A stretch of 64,000 nucleotides of DNA, from positions 62,001 through 126,000 of the forward strand of contig NZ_JASISQ010000006.1 in assembly GCF_030063205.1 (NCBI RefSeq), read 5' to 3'. Source of the stretch: Arthrobacter antibioticus (lineage in GTDB: Bacteria; Actinomycetota; Actinomycetes; Actinomycetales; Micrococcaceae). The position numbers were made by a program, and so were the translations under genes. The notes beneath the pieces are model-generated. The model saw only the letters and a list, made by a program, of their open reading frames with translations. It made no database searches and was not told the origin of the DNA. Positions 45,031-55,600 of this stretch are shown here, piece after piece (the stretch's first letter is position 1; the number at the start of each line of letters is the position of its first letter).

Positions 45031-45468
45031 CTAGCGACGCACTAAAATCGTTTTCATAGCCCTGTCATGCAGGCCGCGGTGGTCCGCATCCATAATCACG
45101 GCAGGGATCACCAGACACACCAGCACAGCGCGAACAACGCCCGCCAGCAAGCCTGCAGGACCGCCGTCGAGCCTTGTAACCTGGATGCCCATGATCCTGT
45201 GGCCCACGCTGTAGCCAAGTGTGCCAACAAGAACCATCTGTTCAACGGCGAAGACAGCCAAGATAGCGTTCGGGTTGGCGTCAAAAAAAGCTATCGCAAT
45301 CAGATAGCACAAACCCCAATCAATACAGAGGGCAAGGATGCGCCGGCCTGCACGGGCCATCGATTTAGGCCCACTTTCGGGTAGCCCTAAACGCGCGCCC
45401 GGGAATTTGGATATATTGGAAGTGTCCGGCCCGCTGAGCCAGGAACCTAAGTCTTTACGATCTACCAC
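45031..45468 (-). CDS. RDD-family membrane protein
   Basis: A 145-residue membrane protein. The RDD hallmark pieces are RRILALCIDWGLCYLIAIAF (basic residues entering helix 1 with the Asp), GHRIMGIQVTRLDG between helices 2 and 3, and DADHRGLHDRAMKTILV at the C-terminus. Three hydrophobic segments. The family is linked to ion or small-molecule transport without a fixed substrate. The GTG at 45468 lies six bases after TAAGCT. It is divergent from glnA, as in mycobacteria. Confidence 0.88.
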   Translation of the reverse strand: MVDRKDLGSWLSGPDTSNISKFPGARLGLPESGPKSMARAGRRILALCIDWGLCYLIAIAFFDANPNAILAVFAVEQMVLVGTLGYSVGHRIMGIQVTRLDGGPAGLLAGVVRAVLVCLVIPAVIMDADHRGLHDRAMKTILVRR

Positions 45469-45474
45469 ACCAAC

Positions 45475-45480
45475 AGCTTA
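45475..45480 (-). promoter_or_regulatory. -10 box of a probable leaderless promoter for the RDD gene
   Basis: TAAGCT on the minus strand ends six bases before GTG 45468; no ribosome site is present. Confidence 0.5.
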
Positions 45481-45526
45481 CCGGTGTGGGCCCGAAGCAG
45501 GGGCACCGGGACTTCCCGGGGCGCTT

Positions 45527-45564
45527 GTAACGTGCCGGAAACATTTCTGACACGATGGGGTAAT
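45527..45564 (+). promoter_or_regulatory. GlnR-type box upstream of glnA
   Basis: GTAAC-N6-GAAAC followed by N6-GACAC-N6-GTAAT, with every spacer exactly six bases. The first pair is a perfect match to the actinobacterial GlnR a/b half-sites; the second pair is degenerate. TAGGCT at 45575-45580 is a plausible -10 with a poor -35, so the box would lie about -60 to -23, suitable for an activator. Confidence 0.7.
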
Positions 45565-45647
45565 GCTCTGGTTCTAGGCTTATCTCAGTCGTACAGGCAA
45601 CGTAGCCGCACCCAGCCGGCCACATCCCCCAGCGCCAAGGAGCGTAA

Positions 45648-47072
45648 ATGTTCAAGAACGCGGAAGAAGTCCTCCAGTTCATCAAAGACGAAGATGTTAA
45701 GTTCGTCGATATCCGATTCACAGATCTGCCCGGTGTCCAGCAGCACTTCAACGTGCCTGCCAAAACTGTTGACCTTGATTTTTTCGTCAACGGTCAGCTG
45801 TTCGATGGTTCCTCCATCCGCGGCTTCCAGGGCATCGCAGAGTCAGACATGCAGCTGATCCCGGACCCCAAGACCGCTTTTATTGACACGTTCCGTTTGG
45901 AGAAGACGCTGGCGTTGAATTTCTCCATCGTCAACCCGCGTACCGGAGATCCTTACCACCGCGATCCTCGTGGTGTTGCCGAGAAGGCAGAGGCCTACCT
46001 GGCCTCAACAGGCATTGCAGACACAGCCTTCTTTGGTGCCGAGGCCGAATTCTTTGTCTTTGACAATGTCCAGTACGAGTCCTCCGCAAAAGGATCCTTC
46101 TACAAGATCGACTCCGAAGAGGCCTACTGGAACACGGGCAGGGTAGAAGAAGGCGGCAACTTAGGCTACAAGACGCCAGAAAAGGGCGGCTACTTCCCGG
46201 TGGCCCCCATTGACCACCAGGCTGATCTGCGTGACGCCATGTGCCTTGAAATGGATGCTGCCGGCCTTGAAGTTGAGCGCTCCCACCACGAAGTTGGTGC
46301 GGCCGGTCAGGCCGAAATCAATTACAAGTTCAACACGCTGGTACACTCTGCCGACGATCTGCAGAAGTTCAAATACATCATTAAGAACACGGCCTGGGCC
46401 TGGGGCAAGTCCGTAACGTTCATGCCTAAACCCGTCTTTGGTGACAACGGATCCGGCATGCACTGCCACCAGTCACTGTGGAGCAATGGCGATCCATTGT
46501 TCTACGACGAGAAGGGCTACGCCGGCCTGTCCGACATGGCGCGCTGGTACATTGGCGGGCTGCTCAAGCACGCCGATGCTGTGCTGGCCTTCACCAACCC
46601 CACAGTGAACTCCTACCGCCGTTTGGTGAAGGGCTTTGAGGCCCCGGTGAACATGGTGTACTCGCAGGGTAACCGCTCGGCGGGTATCCGCATCCCGATC
46701 ACCGGCTCGAACCCGAAAGCCAAGCGCTTGGAGTTCCGTGCACCTGACGCCTCATCGAACCCGTATCTGGCCTTCTCCGCCCAGCTGATGGCTGGTCTTG
46801 ACGGCATCAAGAACCGGATCGAACCGCCGGCGCCCATTGACAAGGACCTGTACGAGCTCCCCCCGGAAGAAGCCAAGGACATTCCCAAGGCACCTGAGTC
46901 TCTGGAAGAGGCGCTTATCGCCTTGGAAAACGACAACGACTTCTTGCAGGCCGGTGGCGTATTCACGCAGGATTTGATTGACACGTGGATCGACTACAAG
47001 CGCGAATACGAGATCAAGCCGCTGCAACTGCGCCCAAACCCGTACGAGTTTGAGCTCTACTACAGCTGCTAA
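45648..47072 (+). CDS. glnA: Glutamine synthetase type I (adenylylated GSI-beta form)
   Basis: A 474-residue dodecameric ammonia-assimilating enzyme making glutamine from glutamate, ammonia and [19 protein letters not shown] starts the N-terminal domain. [13 protein letters not shown], the metal/ATP blocks [12 protein letters not shown] and [16 protein letters not shown], and NRSAGIRIP are intact. The adenylylation tyrosine is Y402 in [15 protein letters not shown], the target of GlnE encoded 5.5 kb away. ATG 45648 follows AAGGAG. A GlnR-type box precedes the promoter. Confidence 0.97.
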   Translation: MFKNAEEVLQFIKDEDVKFVDIRFTDLPGVQQHFNVPAKTVDLDFFVNGQLFDGSSIRGFQGIAESDMQLIPDPKTAFIDTFRLEKTLALNFSIVNPRTGDPYHRDPRGVAEKAEAYLASTGIADTAFFGAEAEFFVFDNVQYESSAKGSFYKIDSEEAYWNTGRVEEGGNLGYKTPEKGGYFPVAPIDHQADLRDAMCLEMDAAGLEVERSHHEVGAAGQAEINYKFNTLVHSADDLQKFKYIIKNTAWAWGKSVTFMPKPVFGDNGSGMHCHQSLWSNGDPLFYDEKGYAGLSDMARWYIGGLLKHADAVLAFTNPTVNSYRRLVKGFEAPVNMVYSQGNRSAGIRIPITGSNPKAKRLEFRAPDASSNPYLAFSAQLMAGLDGIKNRIEPPAPIDKDLYELPPEEAKDIPKAPESLEEALIALENDNDFLQAGGVFTQDLIDTWIDYKREYEIKPLQLRPNPYEFELYYSC

Positions 47073-47080
47073 CCAGAACA

Positions 47081-47135
47081 CGCCGCAGCGGTTAGGGTAG
47101 GCAGCAGTTCTGGGCCCGCCCTAACCGTTGCGGCG
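47081..47135 (+). terminator. glnA terminator hairpin
   Basis: A 17-bp stem with one wobble (47081-47097 with 47119-47135), eight bases after the glnA stop. The T-tail is poor. Confidence 0.75.
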
Positions 47136-47153
47136 CGTTCTTGGGAAATAAAA

Positions 47154-47194
47154 AAAGTCAGGGGCCCGAACGTAATGTTCCGGCCCCTGACTTT
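47154..47194. terminator. Intrinsic terminator downstream of csbD and glnA
   Basis: A 13-bp stem AAAGTCAGGGGCC with its complement (47182-47194) plus an inner GAAC/GTTC stem. On the minus strand it is followed by a run of T, so it best serves the csbD-like gene; it can also back up the glnA hairpin. Confidence 0.9.
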
Positions 47195-47231
47195 GCCTAT
47201 CAAACGTCAAGACGTAAGCAATATCTAGTGC

Positions 47232-47417
47232 TTACTTATCGAAAACGTCCTTAGCAGCATCCTTGACGTGCTCACCGGCCTGCTTGGTTTTCGCCGAAGC
47301 CTGATCTGCAACGCCTTCTGCCTGAAGCTTCTCGTTATTGGTTGCATCTCCGGTAGTTTCCTTGACCTTGCCGGTCATTTCCTCTGCCTTGTTGCTAATT
47401 TTATCTCCGAGTCCCAT
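47232..47417 (-). CDS. CsbD-family small stress protein
   Basis: A 61-residue, highly charged Lys/Glu/Ala-rich protein: GLGDKISNKAEEMTGKVKE with the family repeat pattern, continuing to AGEHVKDAAKDVFDK. CsbD-like proteins are general-stress proteins in Gram-positive bacteria, with unknown molecular role. ATG 47417 follows AAGGAGGG; an in-frame ATG upstream lacks a ribosome site. It is monocistronic with its own terminator. Confidence 0.88.
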   Translation of the reverse strand: MGLGDKISNKAEEMTGKVKETTGDATNNEKLQAEGVADQASAKTKQAGEHVKDAAKDVFDK

Positions 47418-47504
47418 GGGGCCCTCCTTAAAGATCAATCCAACTGGTGACGATTTCCACGCTACTTATTCAAGCTGTGAATTACCTGTGAGTGCAGTGG
47501 AGCA

Positions 47505-47523
47505 GTGAGATCACCTCTCTCAC
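47505..47523. other. Small inverted repeat between glsA and csbD
   Basis: GTGAGA-TCACCTC-TCTCAC. It could form a short hairpin at the end of the glutaminase transcript, which continues into T-rich sequence before it, or be an operator for the csbD-like gene. Confidence 0.4.
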
Positions 47524-47557
47524 CGCAGAAAACAGTGAAAATGCATAGTAAAAAAAC

Positions 47558-48469
47558 CTAAAAAATGGACCAGTCGGTACGGGCGGTGAACTCATCCAAC
47601 GCCGCAATGCCTGCCATTGAATTACCGTTGGGGCCCAGCGCAGGGCCCCATACGGTGACCGAGCAGCGGCCAGGAACAATGGCTACGATACCGCCGCCCA
47701 CACCGCTTTTGCATGGCACACCCACACGGTAAGCAAACTCCCCCGCAGCGTCATAGGTGCCACAAGTGAGCATCACAGCGTTGACACGCTTGCTTTGATT
47801 GGGGCTCAGGAACGGTGTACCGCCCGAAGAGACGCCATGACGGGCTAGGAACAGTGATGCCTTGGCTAGGTCCTCACAGCTCATTTCAAGGGCGCACTGG
47901 TCGAAGTAGTTAGCCAGAACGTCCTCAACCGGGTTCTCAAGGTTGCCGTAGCTGGCCAGCAAATGCGCCATTGAAGCGTTCCGGTGACCGTGTCCCGATT
48001 CTGAGGCCGCCACCACCGCATCCACATCAACGTCAGCAGATCCTGATTCCCTGCGCACAAGCCCGCGTACCGAACCGGCAGCATCACCTGTGAGAGTCAA
48101 TAGCCTGTCTGTGACAACCAGAGCACCAGCATTGATAAAAGGGTTCCGCGGTATACCCCGATCGGCTTCTAGCTGAACCATGGAGTTAAAGGGTGTCCCT
48201 GAGGGCTCCCGGAAAACTCGCCGCCAGATCGAATCGTAGTCATAGGACATCACTAGAGCCAATGAAAAAACTTTGGAAATACTTTGAATGGAAAACGGCT
48301 CCTGCCAGTCCCCTGCCCCATACACTGTCCCATCGGACATGGCCACACAGATGCCAAATTTATCCCGCGGTACTTTACTTAAACTGGGAATGTAGGCCGC
48401 TACTTCTCCTCGTTCGCACAGGGGTGCAACATGATCAACGATGCCATCGAGGATGCCCTGCATGTCCAT
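47558..48469 (-). CDS. glsA: Glutaminase (serine-dependent beta-lactamase fold)
   Basis: About 303 residues; hydrolyses glutamine to glutamate and ammonia. The Ser-x-x-Lys catalytic motif is SISK in FSIQSISKVFSLALVM near residue 65. NPFINAGALVV, AHLLASYGNLENPVEDVL, YFDQCALEM and the C-terminal KSGVGGGIVAIVPG are all diagnostic. ATG 48469 follows AGGAG at eight bases; an upstream in-frame extension has no support. It lies next to a glutamine-type ABC transporter, suggesting use of imported glutamine as nitrogen or carbon source. Confidence 0.95.
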   Translation of the reverse strand: MDMQGILDGIVDHVAPLCERGEVAAYIPSLSKVPRDKFGICVAMSDGTVYGAGDWQEPFSIQSISKVFSLALVMSYDYDSIWRRVFREPSGTPFNSMVQLEADRGIPRNPFINAGALVVTDRLLTLTGDAAGSVRGLVRRESGSADVDVDAVVAASESGHGHRNASMAHLLASYGNLENPVEDVLANYFDQCALEMSCEDLAKASLFLARHGVSSGGTPFLSPNQSKRVNAVMLTCGTYDAAGEFAYRVGVPCKSGVGGGIVAIVPGRCSVTVWGPALGPNGNSMAGIAALDEFTARTDWSIF

Positions 48470-48529
48470 CACATACGCTCCTAAACTGTTGTGCCGGCGT
48501 GGTGCGCCCAACCAATAAATCTACACGCA

Positions 48530-48561
48530 AAAGGTGGCCAGCCCACTGGCCGGCCACCTTT
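48530..48561 (-). terminator. Terminator of the glutamine ABC transporter operon
   Basis: A 10-bp perfect stem AAAGGTGGCC/GGCCACCTTT with a 12-base loop, ten bases after the ATPase stop. It is followed on the minus strand by TTGCGTG. Confidence 0.75.
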
Positions 48562-48570
48562 GCGCTCCCG

Positions 48571-49311
48571 CTAGAGAACCTTGGCCAGAAAATCCTGCAA
48601 TCGCGGCTGCTGGGCGTTTGAGAACATTTCTTCCGGAGTGCCTTCCTCGCAGATAAGCCCCTCGTCCATGAAGACAACCCTGTCAGCCACTTCGCGAGCA
48701 AAGCCCATCTCATGCGTGACTACCACCATTGTCATGCCCTCGGCGGCCAGATCGCGAATAACCGCCAGCACCTCCCCGACCATTTCCGGGTCCAAAGCGC
48801 TGGTAGCCTCATCGAAGAGCATGATGTCGGGGTTCATAGCCAGGGCACGTGCAATGGCCACACGCTGTTTCTGCCCGCCGGAAAGCGATGCCGGCCGAGC
48901 ATCGGCTTTCTCGACAAGCCCAACCCGTTCAAGCAGCTTCATCGCCTGAGCCCTTGCCCCGGCCTTGTCCAATTTCTTGAGTTCCACCGGCGCCAGCATG
49001 ATGTTTTGGATCACTGACATGTGCGGGAACAGGTTGAAGTGCTGAAAGACCATGCCAATGTTTGCCCGGACGGTGTTCAAATCAACGTCTGCATCGGTCA
49101 GGTCAACACCGCTGATCGTGACAGTACCGGCAGTAATGTCCTCAAGCTTATTCAGGCAGCGCAGGAACGTTGATTTACCCGAACCTGATGGCCCAATTAC
49201 GCATACCACCTCGCCTTCGGCAATATCAACGTCCAAGCCTTTGAGGACTTCATTGGAGCCAAACGACTTCTTCAGTTGACGGACACTGATTTTCGCGTTT
49301 TTTTCGCTCAT
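48571..49311 (-). CDS. glnQ: Polar amino acid (glutamine-type) ABC transporter ATPase
   Basis: A 246-residue ATP-binding subunit. Walker [11 protein letters not shown]-loop [15 protein letters not shown], signature [15 protein letters not shown], Walker [16 protein letters not shown] and the switch His in [10 protein letters not shown] are all intact, with the amino-acid-importer hallmarks [13 protein letters not shown] and FARE(V)[10 protein letters not shown]. The ATG overlaps the permease stop (ATGA), so stoichiometric coupled expression is expected. Confidence 0.95.
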   Translation of the reverse strand: MSEKNAKISVRQLKKSFGSNEVLKGLDVDIAEGEVVCVIGPSGSGKSTFLRCLNKLEDITAGTVTISGVDLTDADVDLNTVRANIGMVFQHFNLFPHMSVIQNIMLAPVELKKLDKAGARAQAMKLLERVGLVEKADARPASLSGGQKQRVAIARALAMNPDIMLFDEATSALDPEMVGEVLAVIRDLAAEGMTMVVVTHEMGFAREVADRVVFMDEGLICEEGTPEEMFSNAQQPRLQDFLAKVL

Positions 49312-50834
49312 TTGTTGAACTTCCTGTCCAAAGCGTTGGAAAGCTGGGTCAAGATCGAGATCACAATAAAGTACAGAGCCGCCACAATCAGCAGTGTCTC
49401 ACCCGTGCGGAAGTTGGACGCGTAAATCTGTTGGCCCTGATACGTCAGCTCCGCGAAGCCAATGACGGCCAGCAACGAGGTGTCCTTGAGCGTGATGACG
49501 AACTGGTTGATGAACGACGGCGTCATAATCTTCACAGCCTGCGGCACCACTACACGGCGCATGGAGGTGACGTACCCTAAGCCCAGGCTGCGGCTGGCTT
49601 CCAATTGTCCAGGGTCAACGGATTGAATGCCGCCACGGACAATCTCTGTCATATAGGCACCAGCGTTAAGACTCAGTGTCAAAACGCCGGCACTGAGAAC
49701 ATCGATTGGCTGCCCGGTCATCTGCGGCAAACCAAAGTAGAAGAAGAACGCTTGGACTAGCAGCGGAGTTCCACGGAAGATAGAAACGTACGTCGTGGCA
49801 ATGCCGCGCAGAATCCTGCTCTCGGCCACCTTGAAGAATCCAAAGAGGATGCCCAATACCAGTGCAATGGCCAATGAAAGCACCGTGGCGACCATTGTCA
49901 GCCATAGCCCCTTCATCAGGGCTGGAAAACTATCCTTGACGAGTTGGAAAAAGCTGACCTGTTCGGCAACTTCGGACTTAGCCAGGTACTTGTCGAGGAT
50001 CTTGTCGTACTCGCCATTGGCCTTCAAGTTGCTCAGACCAGCGTCAAAGGCGGCTAGCAGTTCCGGGTTTTGGCCCTTGTTAACGGCAAATCCGTAGGAG
50101 CTGCCCTGTTCTTTCTCCGTAACAATTTTCAGGCCATTGTTCTGGCTGACACCGTAGGCAAGCACCGGGTAGTCATCGAAGACGGCCACAGAGTTGCCTG
50201 CTTTAACGTCGTCGTACATAGTGGCCGAATCAGCCAAAGCCTTCACCGTAAAGTTGTACTCAGCCTTAATCGAGTTAGCAAAGGACTCGCCTTCACTGCC
50301 ACGCTTAGCTGTGACAGTCTTGCCTTTCAGATCCGCATAGGAAGTGATCTCGCCGTTGTTAGTGGCGACCGCCATTTGCACGCCGGAGTCAAAGTAAGGT
50401 GCGGAGAAGTCAAAGATCTGCTTCCGCTCATCCGTAATGGACATGCCGGCAATAACGCCCGCCACCTGGTTGGACTGCAGCGCTTGCAATGCAGCGTCAA
50501 AGCCCAGTGATTTAATATCCACTTCGAAGCCTTGGTCTACGGCAATGGCCCGCAGCAGGTCCATGTCGATACCGACCAGCTCACCGCTCCCGTCCCGGAA
50601 CTCAAACGGGGCAAAAGTGGTGTCAGTAGCAATTGAAAAGGTCTTGCCTTTAACATCGCCTTGGAGCGCTTTTGTGGGTGCGGAAATAACATTTGCCGGG
50701 GTGGCAGGAGCGGCCGATGCGCTCAACGCTGAGGCCCCGCCGATCCCGAAAAGCATGATTGCTACAGTAAAAAAGGCGGCCAGAGTGGCAAAAATGCCAC
50801 CTCTGCGCCGCCGTATGGGTGGAAGCCTAAGCAT
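49308..50834 (-). CDS. glnP: Fused substrate-binding protein and permease of a glutamine-type ABC transporter
   Basis: About 508 residues. A basic N-terminus and hydrophobic segment ([18 protein letters not shown] to about residue 42) form a signal/anchor. A family 3 solute-binding domain follows (about 60-280, with [20 protein letters not shown] and [16 protein letters not shown]). The permease domain covers about 290-500 ([20 protein letters not shown] and [21 protein letters not shown], the EAA-like loop). Such fusions keep the binding protein tethered at the channel, as in lactic acid bacterial GlnPQ. ATG 50834 follows GAGGGA. Specificity for glutamine rather than another polar amino acid is inferred from neighbours. 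Confidence 0.9.
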   Translation of the reverse strand: MLRLPPIRRRRGGIFATLAAFFTVAIMLFGIGGASALSASAAPATPANVISAPTKALQGDVKGKTFSIATDTTFAPFEFRDGSGELVGIDMDLLRAIAVDQGFEVDIKSLGFDAALQALQSNQVAGVIAGMSITDERKQIFDFSAPYFDSGVQMAVATNNGEITSYADLKGKTVTAKRGSEGESFANSIKAEYNFTVKALADSATMYDDVKAGNSVAVFDDYPVLAYGVSQNNGLKIVTEKEQGSSYGFAVNKGQNPELLAAFDAGLSNLKANGEYDKILDKYLAKSEVAEQVSFFQLVKDSFPALMKGLWLTMVATVLSLAIALVLGILFGFFKVAESRILRGIATTYVSIFRGTPLLVQAFFFYFGLPQMTGQPIDVLSAGVLTLSLNAGAYMTEIVRGGIQSVDPGQLEASRSLGLGYVTSMRRVVVPQAVKIMTPSFINQFVITLKDTSLLAVIGFAELTYQGQQIYASNFRTGETLLIVAALYFIVISILTQLSNALDRKFNK

Positions 50835-51062
50835 AAATTTTCCCTCACAACAGTGTTTCGCCCCTCCTGGGCCGAATGAAGTACCCAAAAGACGTTACAG
50901 CCTTTGGCGGGTTCACGCGAGACTACAGCACTCTTGGACATAACCTGGCCCTCTTTGGCGGGTCCGTGTGGCAGCACCTAACGAGCCTTGGGGTGGCCTT
51001 TCACCTATGCTGAATGTGGTTTCGATTACTTTCCCCGTGTGAGCGTCCCGTGAAAGAAGAAC

Positions 51063-52571
51063 ATGAACAAGCCCAATGTGATCCTGATTTGCGTCGACGA
51101 GTGGCGTGGGGACTGTTTGGGGGCGGAGGCTCACCCCTATGTCCAAACTCCACACCTTGATGAACTTGCTTCTCGAGGCGCCCGGTTCCGGCATGCCTAT
51201 TCCGCCACACCCACGTGTGTACCAGCTCGCGTGGCATTGTTCACGGGCCAATCTCAGGAACGCCACGGCAGGGTGGGATACCAGGAAGGTGTGAATTTTA
51301 CTGATCTCCACCCCATCACCATGCAAGGAGAGTTTAAGAAAGCCGGGTATCAAACTCAGGCCATTGGGAAACTGCATGTGTACCCGGAACGCAGCCGTGT
51401 GGGCTTCGAGGATGTCATCTTGCACGACGGATTCCTGCACTTTGCCCGCAAGGAACACAAACGCGACTTTAAGTTCTTCGACGACTACGTCCCATGGTTG
51501 CGCCGCCAACCCGGTGTGAGCCCAGATGAGGAATACTTTGACCATGGTGCCGGATGCAATTCCACCGTAGCCCGGCCGTGGGACAAAGCAGAACGTTTGC
51601 ACCCTACGTCATGGACGTGCACACAGGCCGTTGAGTGGCTCTACCGGCGAGATCCCACAGTCCCGTTCTTCCTTTACCTTTCATTCCACCGCCCCCACCC
51701 GCCTTACGATCCTCCCGCATGGGCCTTGGACATGTACCTTGATTTGCCGGCCTTTAAGCGCCGTGTTGGTGATTGGGAGCACCACTATGAGTCCCTGCGC
51801 ACCAACGGTAACCACCAATTGTCATTTGGCACGCTACCAGAGGCGGTGACCCACAGGGCCAGGGCCGGATATTACGGACTAATGACCCACATTGACCTGC
51901 AACTGATGCGCGTTTTTGAAGCATTAGGAGAGTTTGGGCTTGCTGATGACACGGTTATCGCTTTTACGTCAGATCACGGTGAGATGCTAGGAGACCATGA
52001 TTTTTACCGCAAATCTGTTGGCTATGAAGGTTCCGCACGGGTGCCCCTCATTGTGGTTCCTGCCCCCAATGATCCTGTTGCGAAACGTGGCGGCGTTGTT
52101 GAGGAGGTAGTTGAGCTGCGCGACATCATGCCCACGTTGCTGGAACTCGCCGACGTGCCGATCCCCGCATCGTGTGACGGGCGCTCACTAGCCAGATTTG
52201 TACGCAATAGTACCGATCCCGGCGGCTCTTGCCCCATACCGGAAGAGGAGCCGTGGCGGCAATGGCTGCATGGCGAACATGTCTACTTTGGCCAGTCCCT
52301 GCAATGGGTCACCGACGGGAAGGTGAAGTACCTGTGGGCTTCAGAATGGGGCTCGGAGGAGCTCTTTGATCTCAGTAATGATCCCGAGGAAATGCACAAC
52401 CTCGCTCCCCTGCCCGAACATGCCGATTTGCTGGTCTTGTGGAAGGGCAGGTTGATAGAGGTTCTCACAGGGCGTGAGGAAAGATTCGTGCAGGACGGAG
52501 CGTTGGTGACAGGGGCGGCCGTTGTCACCATGCTCTCCCACGCCCGGGCACTGGCAGAAAAGGTGCGCTGA
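51063..52571 (+). CDS. Type I sulfatase (formylglycine-dependent arylsulfatase-like)
   Basis: A 502-residue alkaline-phosphatase-superfamily hydrolase. The maturation motif CVPAR (C52-x-P-x-R) within TPTCVPARVALFTGQ is the formylglycine site, and the metal ligands lie in ILICVDEWRGD and AFTSDHGEMLGDHD. RPHPPYDPP and the C-terminal ELFDLSNDPEEMHNLA are typical of this sulfatase group. No signal peptide is seen, so it would act on cytosolic sulfate esters. It needs a formylglycine-generating enzyme, not encoded in this window. It is divergent from the glutamine transporter and convergent with glnE, standing alone. Confidence 0.88.
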   Translation: MNKPNVILICVDEWRGDCLGAEAHPYVQTPHLDELASRGARFRHAYSATPTCVPARVALFTGQSQERHGRVGYQEGVNFTDLHPITMQGEFKKAGYQTQAIGKLHVYPERSRVGFEDVILHDGFLHFARKEHKRDFKFFDDYVPWLRRQPGVSPDEEYFDHGAGCNSTVARPWDKAERLHPTSWTCTQAVEWLYRRDPTVPFFLYLSFHRPHPPYDPPAWALDMYLDLPAFKRRVGDWEHHYESLRTNGNHQLSFGTLPEAVTHRARAGYYGLMTHIDLQLMRVFEALGEFGLADDTVIAFTSDHGEMLGDHDFYRKSVGYEGSARVPLIVVPAPNDPVAKRGGVVEEVVELRDIMPTLLELADVPIPASCDGRSLARFVRNSTDPGGSCPIPEEEPWRQWLHGEHVYFGQSLQWVTDGKVKYLWASEWGSEELFDLSNDPEEMHNLAPLPEHADLLVLWKGRLIEVLTGREERFVQDGALVTGAAVVTMLSHARALAEKVR

Positions 52572-52604
52572 AACTAGTCCACATTATTCAGGGCAGGACC
52601 CCAC

Positions 52605-55600
52605 TCAGCCGTAATACAGGCGTTCAAAGACTGCCCTGGTACGGCGGGTGAGACTTAGGTAGTCGTCCTCAAAAGTAGCGGCATTACCCGGTTCATAACC
52701 GCACCATCTGGCCACGGCTTCCAAGTCTCCCCTGGCAGATGGCAGCATGTCCGAGGAGTTGCCTGTCCACATGACGTTGGCATTGCGGATCTTTCCCGCC
52801 AACCGCCACGCCGCTTCCAAAAGCTCCGCTTCGCCCTCATCCACAAACCCAAGATCCTTCGCGGCATGCAGCGCTGGCAAGGTTTGAGTTGTACGCAGCT
52901 CAGGATGAGCATGGGCATGCTGGAGCTGCCACAGCTGAACCAGCCACTCAACGTCGCTGAGCCCGCCCCGCCCCAACTTTACGTGCCTGGCCGGATCGGC
53001 CCCGCGAGGCAACCGTTCAGATTCCATCCGAGCCTTCAAGCGCTTGATCTCTCGCGTATCGGTTTCTGAAAGCGTGCGTCGGTAGCGGATGGGGTCCACC
53101 ATCGACACAAACTCCTGCGCCAAATCGTCACAGCCTGCCATGGGTAACGCGCGCAGCAAGGCTTGGGCTTCCCATGCCGATGACCAGCGCGCGTAATACC
53201 CCCGGTATGCCTCCAAAGAACGGACAAGTGGACCATTACGTCCTTCGGGCCGTAGATCGGCATCAATACGCAGTACCCGCTCAGCCTTGATGGCCGGGCG
53301 CACGGGGGCAGTCAACAGGGCTGTCAGCTTCTGCCCAATCGCCATGGCCTGTTTATTTGCTTCCCTGAGCTGTTCTTCGCTGAGGTCTCCAACAGGCTTG
53401 TGTACGAACAAGACATCCGCATCTGAGCCATAACCAATTTCTCGTCCTCCCTGACGGCCCATGGCAACAACCAGCACCTTCGTCAGGACTTCTTGGTCTG
53501 CGTACACCTCCTTCTCCGCAATGCGCAGGGCACCTAAAACTGTTGCTTTGTCAGCATCACTCAACGCCGCGGAAACCTCGTCCTGGCTGAGCAGTCCGCA
53601 GGAATCTGCGATAGCAATCCGCAGAATTTCGCGTTGCCTAATCAGCCTGATCAGGCGAATAGCTCCTGTTGCTTCGCCATGGCGGGAGATGGTTGCTTGG
53701 ATTTCTGTCCATTGAGCCTGAAAACTCTCCGGTTTTAAGTCCTTGGAGCTGCCCAACCATGCCGTCGCTTCGGGAGAGACTTCAAGAAGGTCACTGACCA
53801 GGCGTGAACTTGAGAGTAAGTGGCACAGGCGTTCGGCTGCAGCTTGATGATCCCGCAGCATGCCCAAATACCAATGCGAGGTACCTAATGCATCACTGAC
53901 TCGCCGGAACGCCAGCAACCCGGCGTCTGGGTCAACGCCGTCGGCCAGCCAGCCAAGCAGCACAGGTAGTAACTGCCGTTGCAAAGCCGCCCGGCGGCTC
54001 ACTCCGGCAGTGAGCGCCTCAATGTGTCTGGTGGCCCCGGCGGTATCGCGATAGCCCAGCGCGGCCAGCCGGGCCCGTGCCGCACCCGTTGTCAACGCCG
54101 CGTCTTCAACACTGAGATGCGCGGCCGTGGCCAGAATGGGACGATAAAAAATCCTCTTATGCAAGGAGTTGACTGAGCGTTTGACCTTGGCCCAGTCTGA
54201 CAATAACGATTCGGCGCTTGGCCGCTTTGTACTCAGCGGCCCGGCCAGAGCCCGCGCCAATGCACGTAATTGGTCAGGAGCGGTCGGCATGGTGTGCGTC
54301 CTGCGCATTTGCACCAGCTGTATTCGATGCTCCAATACCCGCAGGTACGTGTAGTGGTTCAGCAGCAGTGCAGCATCGGTTCTGCCAATATAGCCAGCTT
54401 TAGTCAGCTCATCGATCGCTGTCGTTGTTGCCCGGGACCTGATGCTGGTATCGGTTCGCCCATGCACAAGTTGTAGAAGCTGAACAGTAAACTCCACATC
54501 GCGCAAGCCCCCGTTACCAAGCTTAATTTGGCGCTCTGCCTCATCATCACGAATGTTGGCCGTGACTCTCCGACGCATCGCCTGAACCGACTCAACAAAG
54601 CCTTCCCGCTCTGAAGAGGCCCAAATCATCGGTTCAATGGCATCCTCGAAAGCTTTCCCCAGCTCTTTGTCCCCGGCCATCGCCCGCGCCTTCAGTAGCG
54701 CCTGGAACTCCCAGCTTTCCGCCCAACGGTGGTAGTACGCCACATATGAATCCAGGCTGCGCACCAACTGTCCGTCAGCTCCTTCGGGGCGCAGGTTTGC
54801 GTCAACCTCCCACAGCCCTGGCTCACGTTCGGGCGAGTAAATAGTCCTAGTTAGCGCACCAGCTAAGGCATTACCCAAGCGTGCAGCCTCTGCCTCGTCA
54901 ATGCTGGCAGGGGCATCCACCACCTGCGTTTTCGCCTCATCCGGGACATCCGCAGTGCTGCTGACGGGCTCGTTGGTGGCCACCACATACATGACGTCCA
55001 CGTCTGAAATATAGTTCAGTTCCCGCGCCCCGCACTTGCCCATACCAATCACGGCAAACCGGAGCGCAGCCACCTTCTGCGCGCCGAAGGCGACCCCGAC
55101 TTCTGTGCGGGCAACGGCCAGAGCCGCTTCAACGGCGGCCGCAGCCAGATCTGCCAACTCCGCACCAATCATCGGCATAAGGGATTGCGGCGAGGCTGCG
55201 CCTAAGTCTCGCATCGTGAGTTCGCACAGGTGTCTACGGTATTGACTGCGTAGGGCTATCCGCGCGTCGGTTCCTACCAGTTCCGCAGTTGGCATCTCCG
55301 AGGCCGGGTCCGCACCTACCGCACGCAACAGGGACTCCCGCAGCACCTCAGCATCTACGGCAACCGGTTCAAGCACGGCAACAGCGTCAACGACGTCCAA
55401 GTGTTCGGGATGGCGCATGAGAAAATCTGCCAGCGCTTCCGAAGCACCTAAAAGTCTGAACAGCGGCTCATTGGAGACCAACTCCCCGGATTCCGGATCC
55501 ACCACGTTCAACTTCTCGCGGCTTTCAGGCACGGCGCTAAGCAAACGCACCAAGGACTGCAAGGCCAGATCGGGATTGTCTGCCACCGCCAAGGCGTTCA

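Noticed and set aside
50835-51062. GlnR box upstream of the glutamine transporter
   Set aside because: GTTTC and GTTAC pieces occur, but never with the six-base spacing and partner half-site needed.
51063-52571. Choline sulfatase or phosphonate monoester hydrolase
   Set aside because: The formylglycine motif is clear, but I see no substrate-specific C-terminal choline sulfatase domain, so only the general sulfatase call is kept.
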